Assembly: GCA_947565305.1 (NCBI GenBank)
Contig: CANOFO010000004.1
Coordinates: forward strand, 1-62,584
From: an uncultured Lachnospiraceae bacterium
GTDB lineage: Bacteria; Bacillota; Clostridia; Lachnospirales; Lachnospiraceae
Length of the DNA stretch: 62,584 nt
Direction of reading: 5' to 3'
Below are positions 51,909-61,826 of this stretch, in pieces; position 1 is the stretch's first letter; each line of letters begins with the position of its first letter. The position numbers were made by a program, and so were the translations under genes. The notes beneath the pieces are model-generated. The model was given only the letters and a program-made list of their open reading frames with translations, had not been told where the DNA came from and did not search any database.

Positions 51909-53672
51909 TCAATTTCTTGCCGTATCTTCTATATCTGCCCAACCCTCAAAAGATTCTTCCCCCAAATCTGCCCAACCCTCCAAAGATTCATTTCCCAGGT
52001 CTGCCCAGTCCTCCAATGATTCCTCTTCCAGGTCTGCCCAGTCTTCCAATGATTCCTCACCCAGGTCTGCCCAGTCCTCCAATGATTCTTCTCCTATATT
52101 CTTCCAATCTTCCAGTGATTTTTCTTCTGAATCCTCTCTTGCTGATGTCTGTTCCTCCATACGCTCTTTCTCGCCATCATAAGATTCCTCTTCAAAATCT
52201 TTCCAGCCTGCCGGTATACCTTCTTCAAAATCTTCTTCATCCTGCAGCATATCATCTTCAAATTTATTGTAGATTTCATTATATTTCTTCTTCATATCAG
52301 AAATCTTATATTTGTGCATCAGACGCTGGTAACCATTCTCGCCCATCCTTAGACGCCGCTCAGAATTATTGGCAAGTTCCAGTATTGCATGGGAAATCTC
52401 CTCAATATTCATAATATGGGTGAGGATTCCGGCTTCTCCAAATTCATCCCCTTCCCCATAGAGCAGTCCCCGGCAGTTCCCGACATCTGTGGCAATTACC
52501 GGTCTGTGGGCAGCATAGCTCTCTAAAATCGTCAGCGGCTGGCCTTCGCTGATACTGGTGAGAATCGTCATATCCATTCGCCCCAGATATTCCTTGACAT
52601 TTATCCTTCCGGTAAAAACAATGTCTTTAATCTGCATCGCCTCCACCAAATCAAAACATTCCTCCGCATACTCCTTATCTTCATCATAGGGACCCATTAC
52701 CCACAATTTGAGCTTTGGCTGCCTCGCCTTTGCATAGGCAAATGCCTGAATCATGGTCTTGACATCCTTAATCGGCGTCACCCGCAGCACTGCCCCAATA
52801 TTAATGAACTGCCCATCCTCCTCGGTCTTCTGCGGCAGGGAGTCAAACCCATCTATATTGATTCCATTTGGCGTTACTATAGTCTTTCCTGCCGGGCAGC
52901 CCAATTCTATCTGCAGTTCCCTGGCATGTTCATACAGGCTGGTGACCAGGTCCGCCTTTTCGTAAGCCAGCTTGGACATCTTGCGAAACTGCTCAATCCA
53001 GATATTCTTATAGATACCCTTCACCCATTTTGCCTTAATTAATTCTTCTTCCCTCTCTCTGGTATAAATACCGTGCTCCGAAATTAAAAGTCGGCTCCCA
53101 TGGCGGTCATGCGCCATACTTCCCAGCACACCTGCATATCCGGTTGCCACACAGTGGTATAAATCCGCTTTCGGTACATCCATCATCAATGTATGGAACA
53201 ACGGCAGATAAATGGAACGCATCGTCCACAAAAAATCCGAGAACACCACCTGGCTGTAATTCAACGTATAGCAATCCATGACAATCCGAAAAAAATCAGG
53301 TCCCATCAGCAAATCATTTAAGGACAGATTTGGCCTGCGGAAAAACTCAAACAGCGTATGCCAGTCAATCCGCTGATTCAGTACCAGGCTACGCAGTGCA
53401 TGGTACTCTTCATCACTCATTTTGATGGATTTTCCTTTTTTGTTTTGATACCAATCTTCATCCTCCAGATACAGTTCATGCACTTCCGATAAATTTTCCG
53501 GCAGTTCATAGACGAACTTCCCCCGAAAAGAGCGGTTCGCCACAATTGTAAGCAATATAAATTCCGTTTCAGGGAATGAATTGATTAAGCTGTGTATCCA
53601 GCTTGACACACCGCCCACCACATATGGGTAACATCCCTCTGCGACAATGCAAACTTTCAAGTAACCTGCCAT
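51909..53672 (-). CDS. pelF: PelF-like glycosyltransferase with repeat tail
   Basis: A 587-residue GT4 enzyme. The PelF marks are CIVAEGCYPYVVGGVSSWIH (residues 8-27) and EGQPLTILE (E-x7-E) with TDVGNCRGL. PelF polymerises N-acetylhexosamine in the cytoplasm. Residues 517-582 are an extra tail of six 11-residue units (EESLEDWADLG consensus) coded by 33-base DNA repeats at 51927-52124, absent from usual PelF. The tail is acidic with a regular Trp, so a binding role is possible. AGGAG precedes ATG 53672. Confidence 0.93.
   Translation of the reverse strand: MAGYLKVCIVAEGCYPYVVGGVSSWIHSLINSFPETEFILLTIVANRSFRGKFVYELPENLSEVHELYLEDEDWYQNKKGKSIKMSDEEYHALRSLVLNQRIDWHTLFEFFRRPNLSLNDLLMGPDFFRIVMDCYTLNYSQVVFSDFLWTMRSIYLPLFHTLMMDVPKADLYHCVATGYAGVLGSMAHDRHGSRLLISEHGIYTREREEELIKAKWVKGIYKNIWIEQFRKMSKLAYEKADLVTSLYEHARELQIELGCPAGKTIVTPNGINIDGFDSLPQKTEEDGQFINIGAVLRVTPIKDVKTMIQAFAYAKARQPKLKLWVMGPYDEDKEYAEECFDLVEAMQIKDIVFTGRINVKEYLGRMDMTILTSISEGQPLTILESYAAHRPVIATDVGNCRGLLYGEGDEFGEAGILTHIMNIEEISHAILELANNSERRLRMGENGYQRLMHKYKISDMKKKYNEIYNKFEDDMLQDEEDFEEGIPAGWKDFEEESYDGEKERMEEQTSAREDSEEKSLEDWKNIGEESLEDWADLGEESLEDWADLEEESLEDWADLGNESLEGWADLGEESFEGWADIEDTARN
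51927..52124 (-). repeat. Six 33-bp repeats coding the PelF tail
   Basis: Units encode EKSLEDWKNIG, EESLEDWADLG, EESLEDWADLE, EESLEDWADLG, NESLEGWADLG and EESFEGWADIE. In-frame and collapse- or expansion-prone. Confidence 0.9.
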
Positions 53673-53735
53673 TTACACCATACTCCTAATCTATTGCTGC
53701 CTGTGTCAGCACATCCCAGGTTTGCCTGAGAAAAT

Positions 53736-55604
53736 TTAAGGCTGCTTTTCCTTCTCAAAATAATAATATCTTCCTCGTTCTTCCTCCAATTCCAGCTGCA
53801 CCCTGGGCTCTGTCGCCGTAATCAGGTACGCGCTTTCCTCTATCTTAACAAATTCGGCTCCCATTGCCTGTTTGATGCCCTCTCCATGCGTCCTCAGGAT
53901 GAACCATGCTTCTTCCTCAAAATTGGATATATCCAGGGTAAGCTTATTTCCTTCCCTCTGCTGCTGATAATCCAACGCCAGAAACCTGCGAATATGTTGA
54001 TTGCTCTCTGAGAGCGTTGTCTTCTCAAATTTGCTGAACTGCCTCCAGTAAGTCCTGGTATTGCCAGCAAATTTCCGGGACAGTTTCTCCCAGGAATCCT
54101 CATCGCTGTCCGGAAAGGCAACCGGTTCGAGGTCAACCTGGATATTGGAATATCCCAATGCTGTCTGAATACTCACCATGCGAAGATTCTCACTGAATTT
54201 ATGGCTGTAGCCATCACAGATACCGGTCTGTCTCACAATTCCATCCCCCAGATAAGATACCAGTTTCTGCGCTCCGTCATAATCGGTAAAGACCGTCTGT
54301 ACCTTGCTGAATTCCTTACGCTTTAACGCCTCTTCCAACTCTTCATCGCTCATATTCCCCTGATACAATGACAAGAGAGAATAATCCGGCACCACTTCAT
54401 CTAATAATTCCAAATCCTCATCCAGTTTCTCTGAGACGTCCATATCTTCTCTATGCGTCCCCGAAAAGCCAGCCTCCGCTTTCTGCTCCTGAAAAAGCTT
54501 CATATAATAAATTAACGTGTCCCCTTCCGGTTCATTCTGGTACTCCATCTGCGGCATCAGCATACATGTCATTTTATAAGCATTCTGTTGGGCAACCGAC
54601 ACGAGACCGGGCCATATAACATCACGGCACACTGCTTTCAGCGACCGGCTGTAACGCTCCATAATCTCGCTCTCATTTTCTTCTGCCAAATCCGGGAAAT
54701 TCAGTACCACCATATTCTGCGCATTGATAATTGGATAAATGTCATAATCCTTAATCTCTGTCATCATAGCGCTCAAAAAACCAATTCCCGCATTCGTAGA
54801 CAGATAGTCGCCGTTTACCGCAAACACCATGGCATCCTCGTACTTATTCCGCCATATAATGGCCGGAAGATTCTGATTCTTCGTAATTACATCCCCATCC
54901 GGCATCATATAGTACTCTTCCATCACTTCATCTTCCATCATCCCATGCACAAACATTTTGGCTCCGCCGGAAATACGGTACCAGGGCATCACCAAATCCA
55001 AATCCTGCTGCGTCTTTTCCATGGTCTCATCCAGAATATATTCTTTGAGCCCTCCCAACAGAAAACCGTCCATCAGCCGAATTCCCTCAACTTTAATCCT
55101 TTCGTCAATAATGGCATTGATTCCCAGCATTTTCCTAAGCTTGGGATTCCTGGAAACATCTTTCACATCCGGCAGGTTGCAGAAAATCAGGTTAACGCCC
55201 ACCTTCGCATAAGCAGCCAGCACAGAAAGCTCCTTATCAAAATCCAGATACGCAGCGTCTATCAGAATTGCCTCCGGCAGATTCTTTGGTTCAGCCTGAT
55301 ATTTCCGCAGAGACTTAAAGCTCAGCAGACGGCGCTTTGAATACAAGCACCACTGGCTGACCATGCTGCCTACAGCGCCATCCCTGTCATCACCGATATA
55401 CACAACAAACCTTCCCGATTTTATGCCATCCGTCTTTGTCGCGGTATAGACAGATTTATCGGTAAATTTGGTATTTGCTGATTCCTCATATCTATTTTGC
55501 CCATAATTGTTTACCTGGTTCTTAATAACCTCTGGAACCAGAAACATAAACACTACCACCAGCATAATCAGCGTGATGGAAAAAAAGTTCCTGCGGGATA
55601 CCAT
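53736..55604 (-). CDS. PelA-like DUF2194 protein
   Basis: A 622-residue membrane-anchored protein (helix about 9-25) with a large extracellular part. Residues about 45-210 look like a Rossmann-type domain (GRFVVYIGDDRDGAVG, ILIDAAYLDF), and about 240-615 a carbohydrate-esterase-4-like (DUF2194) barrel (MVFAVNGDYLSTNAG). The typical deacetylase DD motif and zinc triad are not evident, so catalysis is uncertain. In Pel systems PelA deacetylates and trims the polymer; this would be the reduced Gram-positive counterpart. GGAGG precedes the ATG. Confidence 0.7.
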   Translation of the reverse strand: MVSRRNFFSITLIMLVVVFMFLVPEVIKNQVNNYGQNRYEESANTKFTDKSVYTATKTDGIKSGRFVVYIGDDRDGAVGSMVSQWCLYSKRRLLSFKSLRKYQAEPKNLPEAILIDAAYLDFDKELSVLAAYAKVGVNLIFCNLPDVKDVSRNPKLRKMLGINAIIDERIKVEGIRLMDGFLLGGLKEYILDETMEKTQQDLDLVMPWYRISGGAKMFVHGMMEDEVMEEYYMMPDGDVITKNQNLPAIIWRNKYEDAMVFAVNGDYLSTNAGIGFLSAMMTEIKDYDIYPIINAQNMVVLNFPDLAEENESEIMERYSRSLKAVCRDVIWPGLVSVAQQNAYKMTCMLMPQMEYQNEPEGDTLIYYMKLFQEQKAEAGFSGTHREDMDVSEKLDEDLELLDEVVPDYSLLSLYQGNMSDEELEEALKRKEFSKVQTVFTDYDGAQKLVSYLGDGIVRQTGICDGYSHKFSENLRMVSIQTALGYSNIQVDLEPVAFPDSDEDSWEKLSRKFAGNTRTYWRQFSKFEKTTLSESNQHIRRFLALDYQQQREGNKLTLDISNFEEEAWFILRTHGEGIKQAMGAEFVKIEESAYLITATEPRVQLELEEERGRYYYFEKEKQP

Positions 55605-55628
55605 ACGAAACCCTCCTCCGCTGCACCG

Positions 55629-58286
55629 TTAATCTTTCCTCTCGATAGCAAAATTAAACGGTCGGTACAAATCCTGTTCCACACAGTAGCACACGAAGTT
55701 ATCCGACTCATAATATACTTTCACATCATTGGGATAGAGTTCTGCAAAATCCTGCGCCCATTCATATAATTTTGACATCTCTATCAGGCGGTTTACCCCC
55801 TGGTACATGGAAATACCAGCGCTGACCGGCAGCGGCTCTTTGGCAAACTCCTCCGATATTTCCGGCTCATCTCCCCGGTAAGCCCTGCCGTACATAATCG
55901 GTATCTTCTCTATGAAAAAGTAAACCTTAGATGTAGGAATGGTAACAGAATGGGTTCTGCCCTTTTTCTCCAAATCCCTCAAAAAAGTATGCACCTCATG
56001 ATGATATCCATAATCTTCCCCCATCCGCAATTCATCGTTGGCGGAGCAGATTGTCCAGGTAAAATCCTCATTATCATGTAAAATATTCGTCAGGCAGAGA
56101 ATAGCCTCATTCGTCTGCAGTGATTCGCGCACCGGGGGAGTGCGGATAAGCCCCTCCTGGTCGCTGTACACAACCACAGCTGCCAGAACTGCCAGTGAAA
56201 CCGTATGCAGAATCCACTTCTTCTTAAACCAGCCAAACAACAGCTGCAGGACTCCATCCACGCACAGGCTCCAGGCTGCCACAAGGACATAGGCATAAAA
56301 GATACAAGTCCTTATGGCATCCATTAGCGTAGGCAGCCCCAGACGGGAAGACGCCTGCAGGACGGAAAGCGCCACCAGTCCTGCCGAGAGCGAAAGGCAG
56401 CGTGCCCCATAATCCGTCTGCCGCACCAGAAAGAAAATCAGCGACAACAGTGCCAGAAATACAATTGAGCCCACCAACAGTATCTGAAAGAGCGGATAGC
56501 TGTCCAGGATAATATAAATCTTCATTGCTTCCCAGAATGCTCCTACCGCCGTCTCCAGCTTGGATATCACTTTTTCAGGCAGCGACTTCTGATGGACGAC
56601 AAAGCTTCCATCGCTCATCGTTTCCGCCCCATCCTGCGGCTGGCCTGCCTGCTGTCCATCACCCGCAGCATCCATTCCATTTCCTGCAGCGCCGGTTCCA
56701 ATATTCGCAGACCCCTGCTCTTTCACTGGCGCTACCTGTACGACTTCCTTGTTGTTCTCCCCGGAAATAACCTTCATTCCCCAGCCCAGGGAACCCTGAA
56801 GGGGAGTTCCCATTGCAAATGCAATCAACATCGGCAATATCGCTACGAAAATAGAAAGAATGCCCGCCAGCATCACTTTGCCGAAATATTTTGGTCGGAA
56901 CAGGCGGAAAAAATATCCACAGGCAACACCGATACATAAAAGCCCGGCTATCATCGTATCATAAAAATGGGCAGACAATGTCATTCCAAAACTGATAGCA
57001 AATCCTGCCAGATACCAAAATCCTTCTGAACCTGTGATTCTTGCCCATCTTCCTTGTCCCATCCTTCTTGCTATCCTGCGTTTCTGTACTCTGGCTTCCT
57101 TCCTTGCCGTTCTTGCCTCGTTCCATCTCTGTAATCTCGTCCTGTTCTCTGCCTCCCCTTCCGCATCTCCTTCTTGCAGATTCTGTTCTGCGGACCCATC
57201 TACGTCATTCCTGACTTGGGTCTTGACAATTCCGTCCTCTTCAATGCGAATAATGCTCTCCTCACTCAAAGGCGGCAGTTCTTCATCTATCCAGCCACTA
57301 TTTTCTTCACCGAAAGCTGCCCTCTCCTCTTGGGTCTGGGCAATGTTATCTATCGTTAAAGGAGCCCTTTCCTCCTCACGATTTTTTGGCTTTTGCTTCT
57401 TACTGACAAAAAATGCAAACAGGTAGTAGATGGAAGGCAGAATAAATATCATGCCAAATTCCTGCGGCAGTGTACTGAAATAACGAATATACGTGTTTTC
57501 ACCAAAAACTTTAAGGAACACATAAACATACACGCCCACATATGGCGCAAACTTTGACTTGCAGCAATATTTAATGAATGCCAGCAACACATAGTGTATC
57601 ATCAGATTCTGCACAAAACAGAATACCCGGAGCAGCACATAGGTCGGTATTGCAAATACTTCATGGAGATAATAAATAACGCAGTGGAAACCAAACGGAT
57701 AAATGCCTGCAACGAACATTTTGTTTTTCCCAAGATAATTCACCCAGTAATTATGTACCGGCAGGTCAGACTCGCAGTAACCAAAATGCTGCAGAAGATT
57801 TGTTCCATAAACATAGCACAGCCCTGCCGTCAACAGCGATATCAATATAATATCAAAAAAATTGCTGCGAATACGCCGAAACAGCGCACACACTCCCCTT
57901 TTAAAAAGATGCCAGATGCCCACCCGGACACGCCGCAAAAACAGCCGAGTTCCAACCTGCCCGCCTGCCAGCCGCTCCAGGAATTCAAACACATCCTGCA
58001 GCATCTGCATAGGTTTTTTCTTATATAGAATCACATAAATCCCCGCACATGGAAGAATCGTCAGAAGCGTCAACGTCACGCGGTTTGAGATATGCAAAAG
58101 TTCCAGAACAGACACCAGATTCATCATATAAAAATTGCCGACCATCTGGTAAGCGATAAAACGCTCACAGAACCTGAGGTGTTTTATTTTCCGATACAGC
58201 AGCAGCGCCGGAAGCGCTAACGTCATCACCAGGTATGATGCAAGGCTCCAAATAACCTGTAAAATTGTCAAAACTTCCATTGACAC
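55629..58286 (-). CDS. Large polytopic protein, GT-C-like, of the Pel locus
   Basis: About 885 residues with some 14 membrane helices. The first extracellular loop carries acidic residues (YCESDLPVHNYWVNYLG) in the position typical of GT-C glycosyltransferases, followed by GIYPFGFHCVIYYLHE. A hydrophilic acidic/basic insertion (about 300-405) and another near 520-570 interrupt the helices. The soluble C terminus (about 745-885) is extracellular. No family recognised beyond the GT-C resemblance. Start uncertain: GTG 58286 has GGAGG eight bases before it; ATG 58280 and 58292 are alternatives. Confidence 0.6.
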   Translation of the reverse strand: MSMEVLTILQVIWSLASYLVMTLALPALLLYRKIKHLRFCERFIAYQMVGNFYMMNLVSVLELLHISNRVTLTLLTILPCAGIYVILYKKKPMQMLQDVFEFLERLAGGQVGTRLFLRRVRVGIWHLFKRGVCALFRRIRSNFFDIILISLLTAGLCYVYGTNLLQHFGYCESDLPVHNYWVNYLGKNKMFVAGIYPFGFHCVIYYLHEVFAIPTYVLLRVFCFVQNLMIHYVLLAFIKYCCKSKFAPYVGVYVYVFLKVFGENTYIRYFSTLPQEFGMIFILPSIYYLFAFFVSKKQKPKNREEERAPLTIDNIAQTQEERAAFGEENSGWIDEELPPLSEESIIRIEEDGIVKTQVRNDVDGSAEQNLQEGDAEGEAENRTRLQRWNEARTARKEARVQKRRIARRMGQGRWARITGSEGFWYLAGFAISFGMTLSAHFYDTMIAGLLCIGVACGYFFRLFRPKYFGKVMLAGILSIFVAILPMLIAFAMGTPLQGSLGWGMKVISGENNKEVVQVAPVKEQGSANIGTGAAGNGMDAAGDGQQAGQPQDGAETMSDGSFVVHQKSLPEKVISKLETAVGAFWEAMKIYIILDSYPLFQILLVGSIVFLALLSLIFFLVRQTDYGARCLSLSAGLVALSVLQASSRLGLPTLMDAIRTCIFYAYVLVAAWSLCVDGVLQLLFGWFKKKWILHTVSLAVLAAVVVYSDQEGLIRTPPVRESLQTNEAILCLTNILHDNEDFTWTICSANDELRMGEDYGYHHEVHTFLRDLEKKGRTHSVTIPTSKVYFFIEKIPIMYGRAYRGDEPEISEEFAKEPLPVSAGISMYQGVNRLIEMSKLYEWAQDFAELYPNDVKVYYESDNFVCYCVEQDLYRPFNFAIERKD

Positions 58287-58298
58287 TGCCATCACCTC

Positions 58299-59336
58299 CT
58301 AATTAAACGTACGGATTAACGCTAACGTCTCCTTATCAATTACAATACTTGATTGCTTTAACGCATCCATTGTCTCAAAAAATTTCTCCTTATCCTGTGC
58401 CGTAAAGTATAATTTCAGCTTACAGGTATAGCTGGAAAGTTCTTCCGGGTACTGACCCATCGCACGGTTACACCACAGTTCCATGGTCTCAAAATCTCTG
58501 ATGTCCAGCAGCCGCAGACACATCCATTCATAATACTGGCTTGTAAACCTGTGTGGATTCTTACGGAACAAGACCTCCCCCACCTCAGCAAATTTCATGA
58601 CCATATTCTTCTGTTCCATCTCCGTAAAAACTTTCTGCTCCAGCACACTGTTCATATAAGGAATCAGATAGAACTCACAATCCGTTTCCTCCTCTGTTTC
58701 GTCTTCAATCTCCCGCCATACCTTCTGTACATTGCCGCGAAACCCATTCAGCTCGTCCTGCAGCACAGAAGCCGCATAATGTGAAGTCTCGGAATCCTGA
58801 CTGTTCAATGCCAGGGATATCGCAGCCAGCGAATTATGGATATCGCCACGGATAACATTGAGCATCAGGCTCCTCAGGCTTTCCTTATCGCTGACGGCAA
58901 TCGCCTCCTCCAGGGGGGCAATATTCCTCTCCCGCTCCTCATCGGCACGTTCATTCGTCTTCACGCGCTCCTTACTGAAAATAACGTCTTCCAGATGGAC
59001 GTCCTGCCGGAACACAAAGCGAAACATCAGATGCCCGACTCCGAAGAAGACCGGACCGACTACCGGACAAAGCAGCATAACCACAAAGTTCATAATATAG
59101 ACCGCCTTGCCGTCCCTCATAGGCAGCTCTTCTTCCTGCCCCTCCGTCTCTTTCTGTTCCTTATCAGTCTCTTCTTTGTCTTCTGCCCCTTTTATTTCCC
59201 TATCCTGCTCTTCTTCCTCCTCTTCAGTCTCCGATACCCGCCACCCGGCAATCAGCAAGCCAAACAGCAGATACAGAACAGATACCACCGTATTTGCCAG
59301 AAGGACGAGGCAGAAGAAAACCTCCTTCATCGTCAT
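58299..59336 (-). CDS. PelE-like protein
   Basis: A 345-residue protein with two membrane helices (about 7-28 and 82-108), an acidic Glu/Lys linker between them (36-75), and a C-terminal helical-repeat (TPR-like) region (about 150-345). PelE proteins have two helices plus TPRs and bridge PelD and PelG. The order PelD-PelE and the ATGA overlap with the PelD gene support the call. Direct sequence similarity is weak. Confidence 0.65.
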   Translation of the reverse strand: MTMKEVFFCLVLLANTVVSVLYLLFGLLIAGWRVSETEEEEEEQDREIKGAEDKEETDKEQKETEGQEEELPMRDGKAVYIMNFVVMLLCPVVGPVFFGVGHLMFRFVFRQDVHLEDVIFSKERVKTNERADEERERNIAPLEEAIAVSDKESLRSLMLNVIRGDIHNSLAAISLALNSQDSETSHYAASVLQDELNGFRGNVQKVWREIEDETEEETDCEFYLIPYMNSVLEQKVFTEMEQKNMVMKFAEVGEVLFRKNPHRFTSQYYEWMCLRLLDIRDFETMELWCNRAMGQYPEELSSYTCKLKLYFTAQDKEKFFETMDALKQSSIVIDKETLALIRTFN

Positions 59337-61531
59337 ATCCCCACATCCTCCCGAATCACGCTGTTATAACCAGTTTTCGCAAAACGTTTAATTACAAATT
59401 CTGCATCTTTACTGTCTGTATTCGACAACAGGGCACAGAGCCTTCCGTCTGACATCTTGCCGATATAATCGCTCTGGCGCATCAGCCCGGCTAACTCATC
59501 CCCGCTTTTCTCCAAATTCTTACCCTCAATATCTATCTCCAAAACCGTACACTCGGTCAGCCCCTTATTCCTTGCTGTCAGGTATGCCTTTACCAGGGAC
59601 TCAAACGCCTCGGCATCCAGCACCTTCGTGCCTTGCAGGTAACGCTGCTGCTCCAATGCATCCAGATATCGGTTAGCACGCAGTACGGCATTCTGAATCA
59701 GATAGCCGATAATAATCAGCATGTTTGCCTGGCTCAGCGTCATGCGCTCCCAGGGGATGCCCCAGACCATAAGAATCAGCTGCATCTCATCCTCGGCATA
59801 AATGGCATCTGCCATCAAAGGATACTGTGGGTCCATGCTGCGGTTGATATAAACCCTCTTCTCTTTGAGCAGACGGTACATATCCTCCATCTTCGTATAT
59901 TCTATGGAATTGCCCAACTCCCTCGCTTTGGGGGAAGTCGCAGAAAAAAGACGAGCGTAAGAACGGTTCGCTATCGTATAGATTGCCACATCCTTGCTGT
60001 CCACCAGCTTGGCAAGGATTTCCGCCGCATAAAACAATACCTCAGACGGCTCGTACTGATCCAGACTGGAAGTTATCTCATAAATCTTGCCAAAACTGTC
60101 ATTCTGGTTGACAAGCTGCACCTCCAGCAGATTCTTGATACGGACATTGCTGGTATTAATGTCCTGAATATCATCCAACTGCGTCACCATGTACTGCACT
60201 TCATGCTTATTCTCGTTACGGATTGTGCGCAGACGGTCTTTCATGTAACCGACTGCAAGTCCCAAAATAAACAACTGTGCAATCCACACATATGTATTAT
60301 AATCAAGCAGCACCTCCAGGCCGCTGCGGTTATACATCTGACGGAAACAATACCCCCCCACTGCAAGCACCGCCGAAAACGTTGCCTGCTGCTGTCCATA
60401 CACTATCGCAAACAATAAAACATACAACAGATAGAAATCCAAATTTGCAAAATACCGGCTGCCAACCGCTCGGTTGTTCAGCATAAAGAAAGGTATGAAA
60501 CAGACCATATTTTCTATGAAAGGCACTAACGCTTCAAAAATAACGCGCAGCGTCTGACGCCAGTTTCTTTTCTTCTTACCCCTGACATCCTCCAGGTTGA
60601 TGAAGCTGGCACTGTACCTTTTAATGTATTTCACCATCTTGGCGACAACTTCATCCACATGGTGGAACACCGTCATGCCAAGTTCATTGTCAAAAGCGCC
60701 ATTATCAAGAACAATGCGCATCACGCTGCCCACGGTATTGTCTGTAATGGACACTCCCTCTCCCAGCTGTTCCTGGATTTTCTTCGCTAAATCCATTTCA
60801 TTGATTTCTTCCCCGGAGGAAACATGGTAAAGTTCCCGGCTAAGTTCCTTAGCGGCTACCGCTTTATAAATTGCCTCCACCGCATCATTGACATATAATA
60901 AGGAAAAGATTTTGTTGGCATTTGCCTGGATATACCCTGTCTCCAACGCTTCAATGCACATCTTGGCACAAGGATTGCTCTCTATGACTGCCCGGTTCTC
61001 GCCTAACTGTTTCTCGGGCATCATATACAGGTGATCCATACGCAGGATTACCGTGTCCGTGCCCATCGTCTGTTTATAATTGCGGCAGACATCCTCTCCC
61101 TGAGCAATGGCAACGCTGCGAAAACTGAATGCAGAGGTATCCTCCCGCTCATCAATTTTATTCTGGTAGGACTGGGAGTAAACTTCCTCCGAAGAAAGAT
61201 AGATAAAACGCCCTCTTTTCAGCATAGAAAAAGACGTAAGGACGTTCTGCAATGCTGTCTGGTACCGCACCGATTCTTTCCGCGGGTCTGTCCAGTCAAA
61301 ATTGTAGTCATATACGCCTAAGAAAATCGTGGCATCCGGGCGGACACTGTCAAAAATCTCTTTCAGGCAATCACTTTCATAGGGAAAACGATATTTCTCA
61401 TAAGCATTCTTATAAGTGCCGACCTGGTTCTTATTGCCAGTCAGCACATAGCAACGGTGCCCTTCCTTATTCAGCTTGTTAATCATTGTTCGCATCAATT
61501 CATTGTCGCTGCCGACCAATAGTATTTCCAT
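59333..61531 (-). CDS. PelD-like c-di-GMP receptor fused to an SDR domain
   Basis: A 732-residue protein. Residues 1-300 are an NAD(P)-binding SDR/epimerase-like domain (ILLVGSDNELMR, FIYLSSEEVYS, YVNDAVEAIY). About 335-440 hold four membrane helices, 470-620 a GAF-like domain, and 635-732 a degenerate GGDEF. The inhibitory site RQSD (R685-D688) is kept, but GGDEF is replaced by SDGRL. PelD with such an RxxD site senses c-di-GMP and activates the synthase. Start ATG 61531 follows GAGGCGG; it overlaps no better site. Confidence 0.85.
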   Translation of the reverse strand: MEILLVGSDNELMRTMINKLNKEGHRCYVLTGNKNQVGTYKNAYEKYRFPYESDCLKEIFDSVRPDATIFLGVYDYNFDWTDPRKESVRYQTALQNVLTSFSMLKRGRFIYLSSEEVYSQSYQNKIDEREDTSAFSFRSVAIAQGEDVCRNYKQTMGTDTVILRMDHLYMMPEKQLGENRAVIESNPCAKMCIEALETGYIQANANKIFSLLYVNDAVEAIYKAVAAKELSRELYHVSSGEEINEMDLAKKIQEQLGEGVSITDNTVGSVMRIVLDNGAFDNELGMTVFHHVDEVVAKMVKYIKRYSASFINLEDVRGKKKRNWRQTLRVIFEALVPFIENMVCFIPFFMLNNRAVGSRYFANLDFYLLYVLLFAIVYGQQQATFSAVLAVGGYCFRQMYNRSGLEVLLDYNTYVWIAQLFILGLAVGYMKDRLRTIRNENKHEVQYMVTQLDDIQDINTSNVRIKNLLEVQLVNQNDSFGKIYEITSSLDQYEPSEVLFYAAEILAKLVDSKDVAIYTIANRSYARLFSATSPKARELGNSIEYTKMEDMYRLLKEKRVYINRSMDPQYPLMADAIYAEDEMQLILMVWGIPWERMTLSQANMLIIIGYLIQNAVLRANRYLDALEQQRYLQGTKVLDAEAFESLVKAYLTARNKGLTECTVLEIDIEGKNLEKSGDELAGLMRQSDYIGKMSDGRLCALLSNTDSKDAEFVIKRFAKTGYNSVIREDVGI

Positions 61532-61541
61532 GATGTCCGCC

Positions 61542-61814
61542 TCACTCATCCCCTATGGATACCCCTACGGCTTCCAGCCCCTCCAGAAATCGCAGGATAT
61601 CCTCTTTTACCATCTCTGCACCGATTCCGTACTGCTTTGCCAGTTGTTCTGCAATTGCCGATATATCCAAGCCCTGGCTGGCAAGTTCCCAAATTTTGGC
61701 TCCGCTCTCATTTAAAGCAATCGGTTCTATATAATTTTTCCCATCTTGCTGCATATCCAACAGCCAGTAACTTCCAGCTGCCTTCCTGACACTATATCTG
61801 GCATTCACCCACAT
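61542..61814 (-). CDS. PqqD-family (RRE) protein
   Basis: A 90-residue winged-helix protein (ARYSVRKAAGSYWLLDM, LNESGAKIWELASQGLDISAI, EDILRFLEGLEAVG). PqqD-like domains bind precursor leaders and hand them to modifying enzymes, peptidases or exporters. It lies between the S24/S26 peptidase and pelD genes. ATG 61814 is close to GAGG; GTG 61808 has better spacing. No precursor is adjacent; the leader-bearing protein at 38891 is the candidate partner. Confidence 0.88.
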   Translation of the reverse strand: MWVNARYSVRKAAGSYWLLDMQQDGKNYIEPIALNESGAKIWELASQGLDISAIAEQLAKQYGIGAEMVKEDILRFLEGLEAVGVSIGDE

Positions 61815-61826
61815 TACCTCAAAATA

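Noticed and set aside
51927..52124. Regular 33-bp repeats suggesting a CRISPR array
   Set aside because: Repeats are contiguous without spacers, keep the reading frame and encode the PelF tail.
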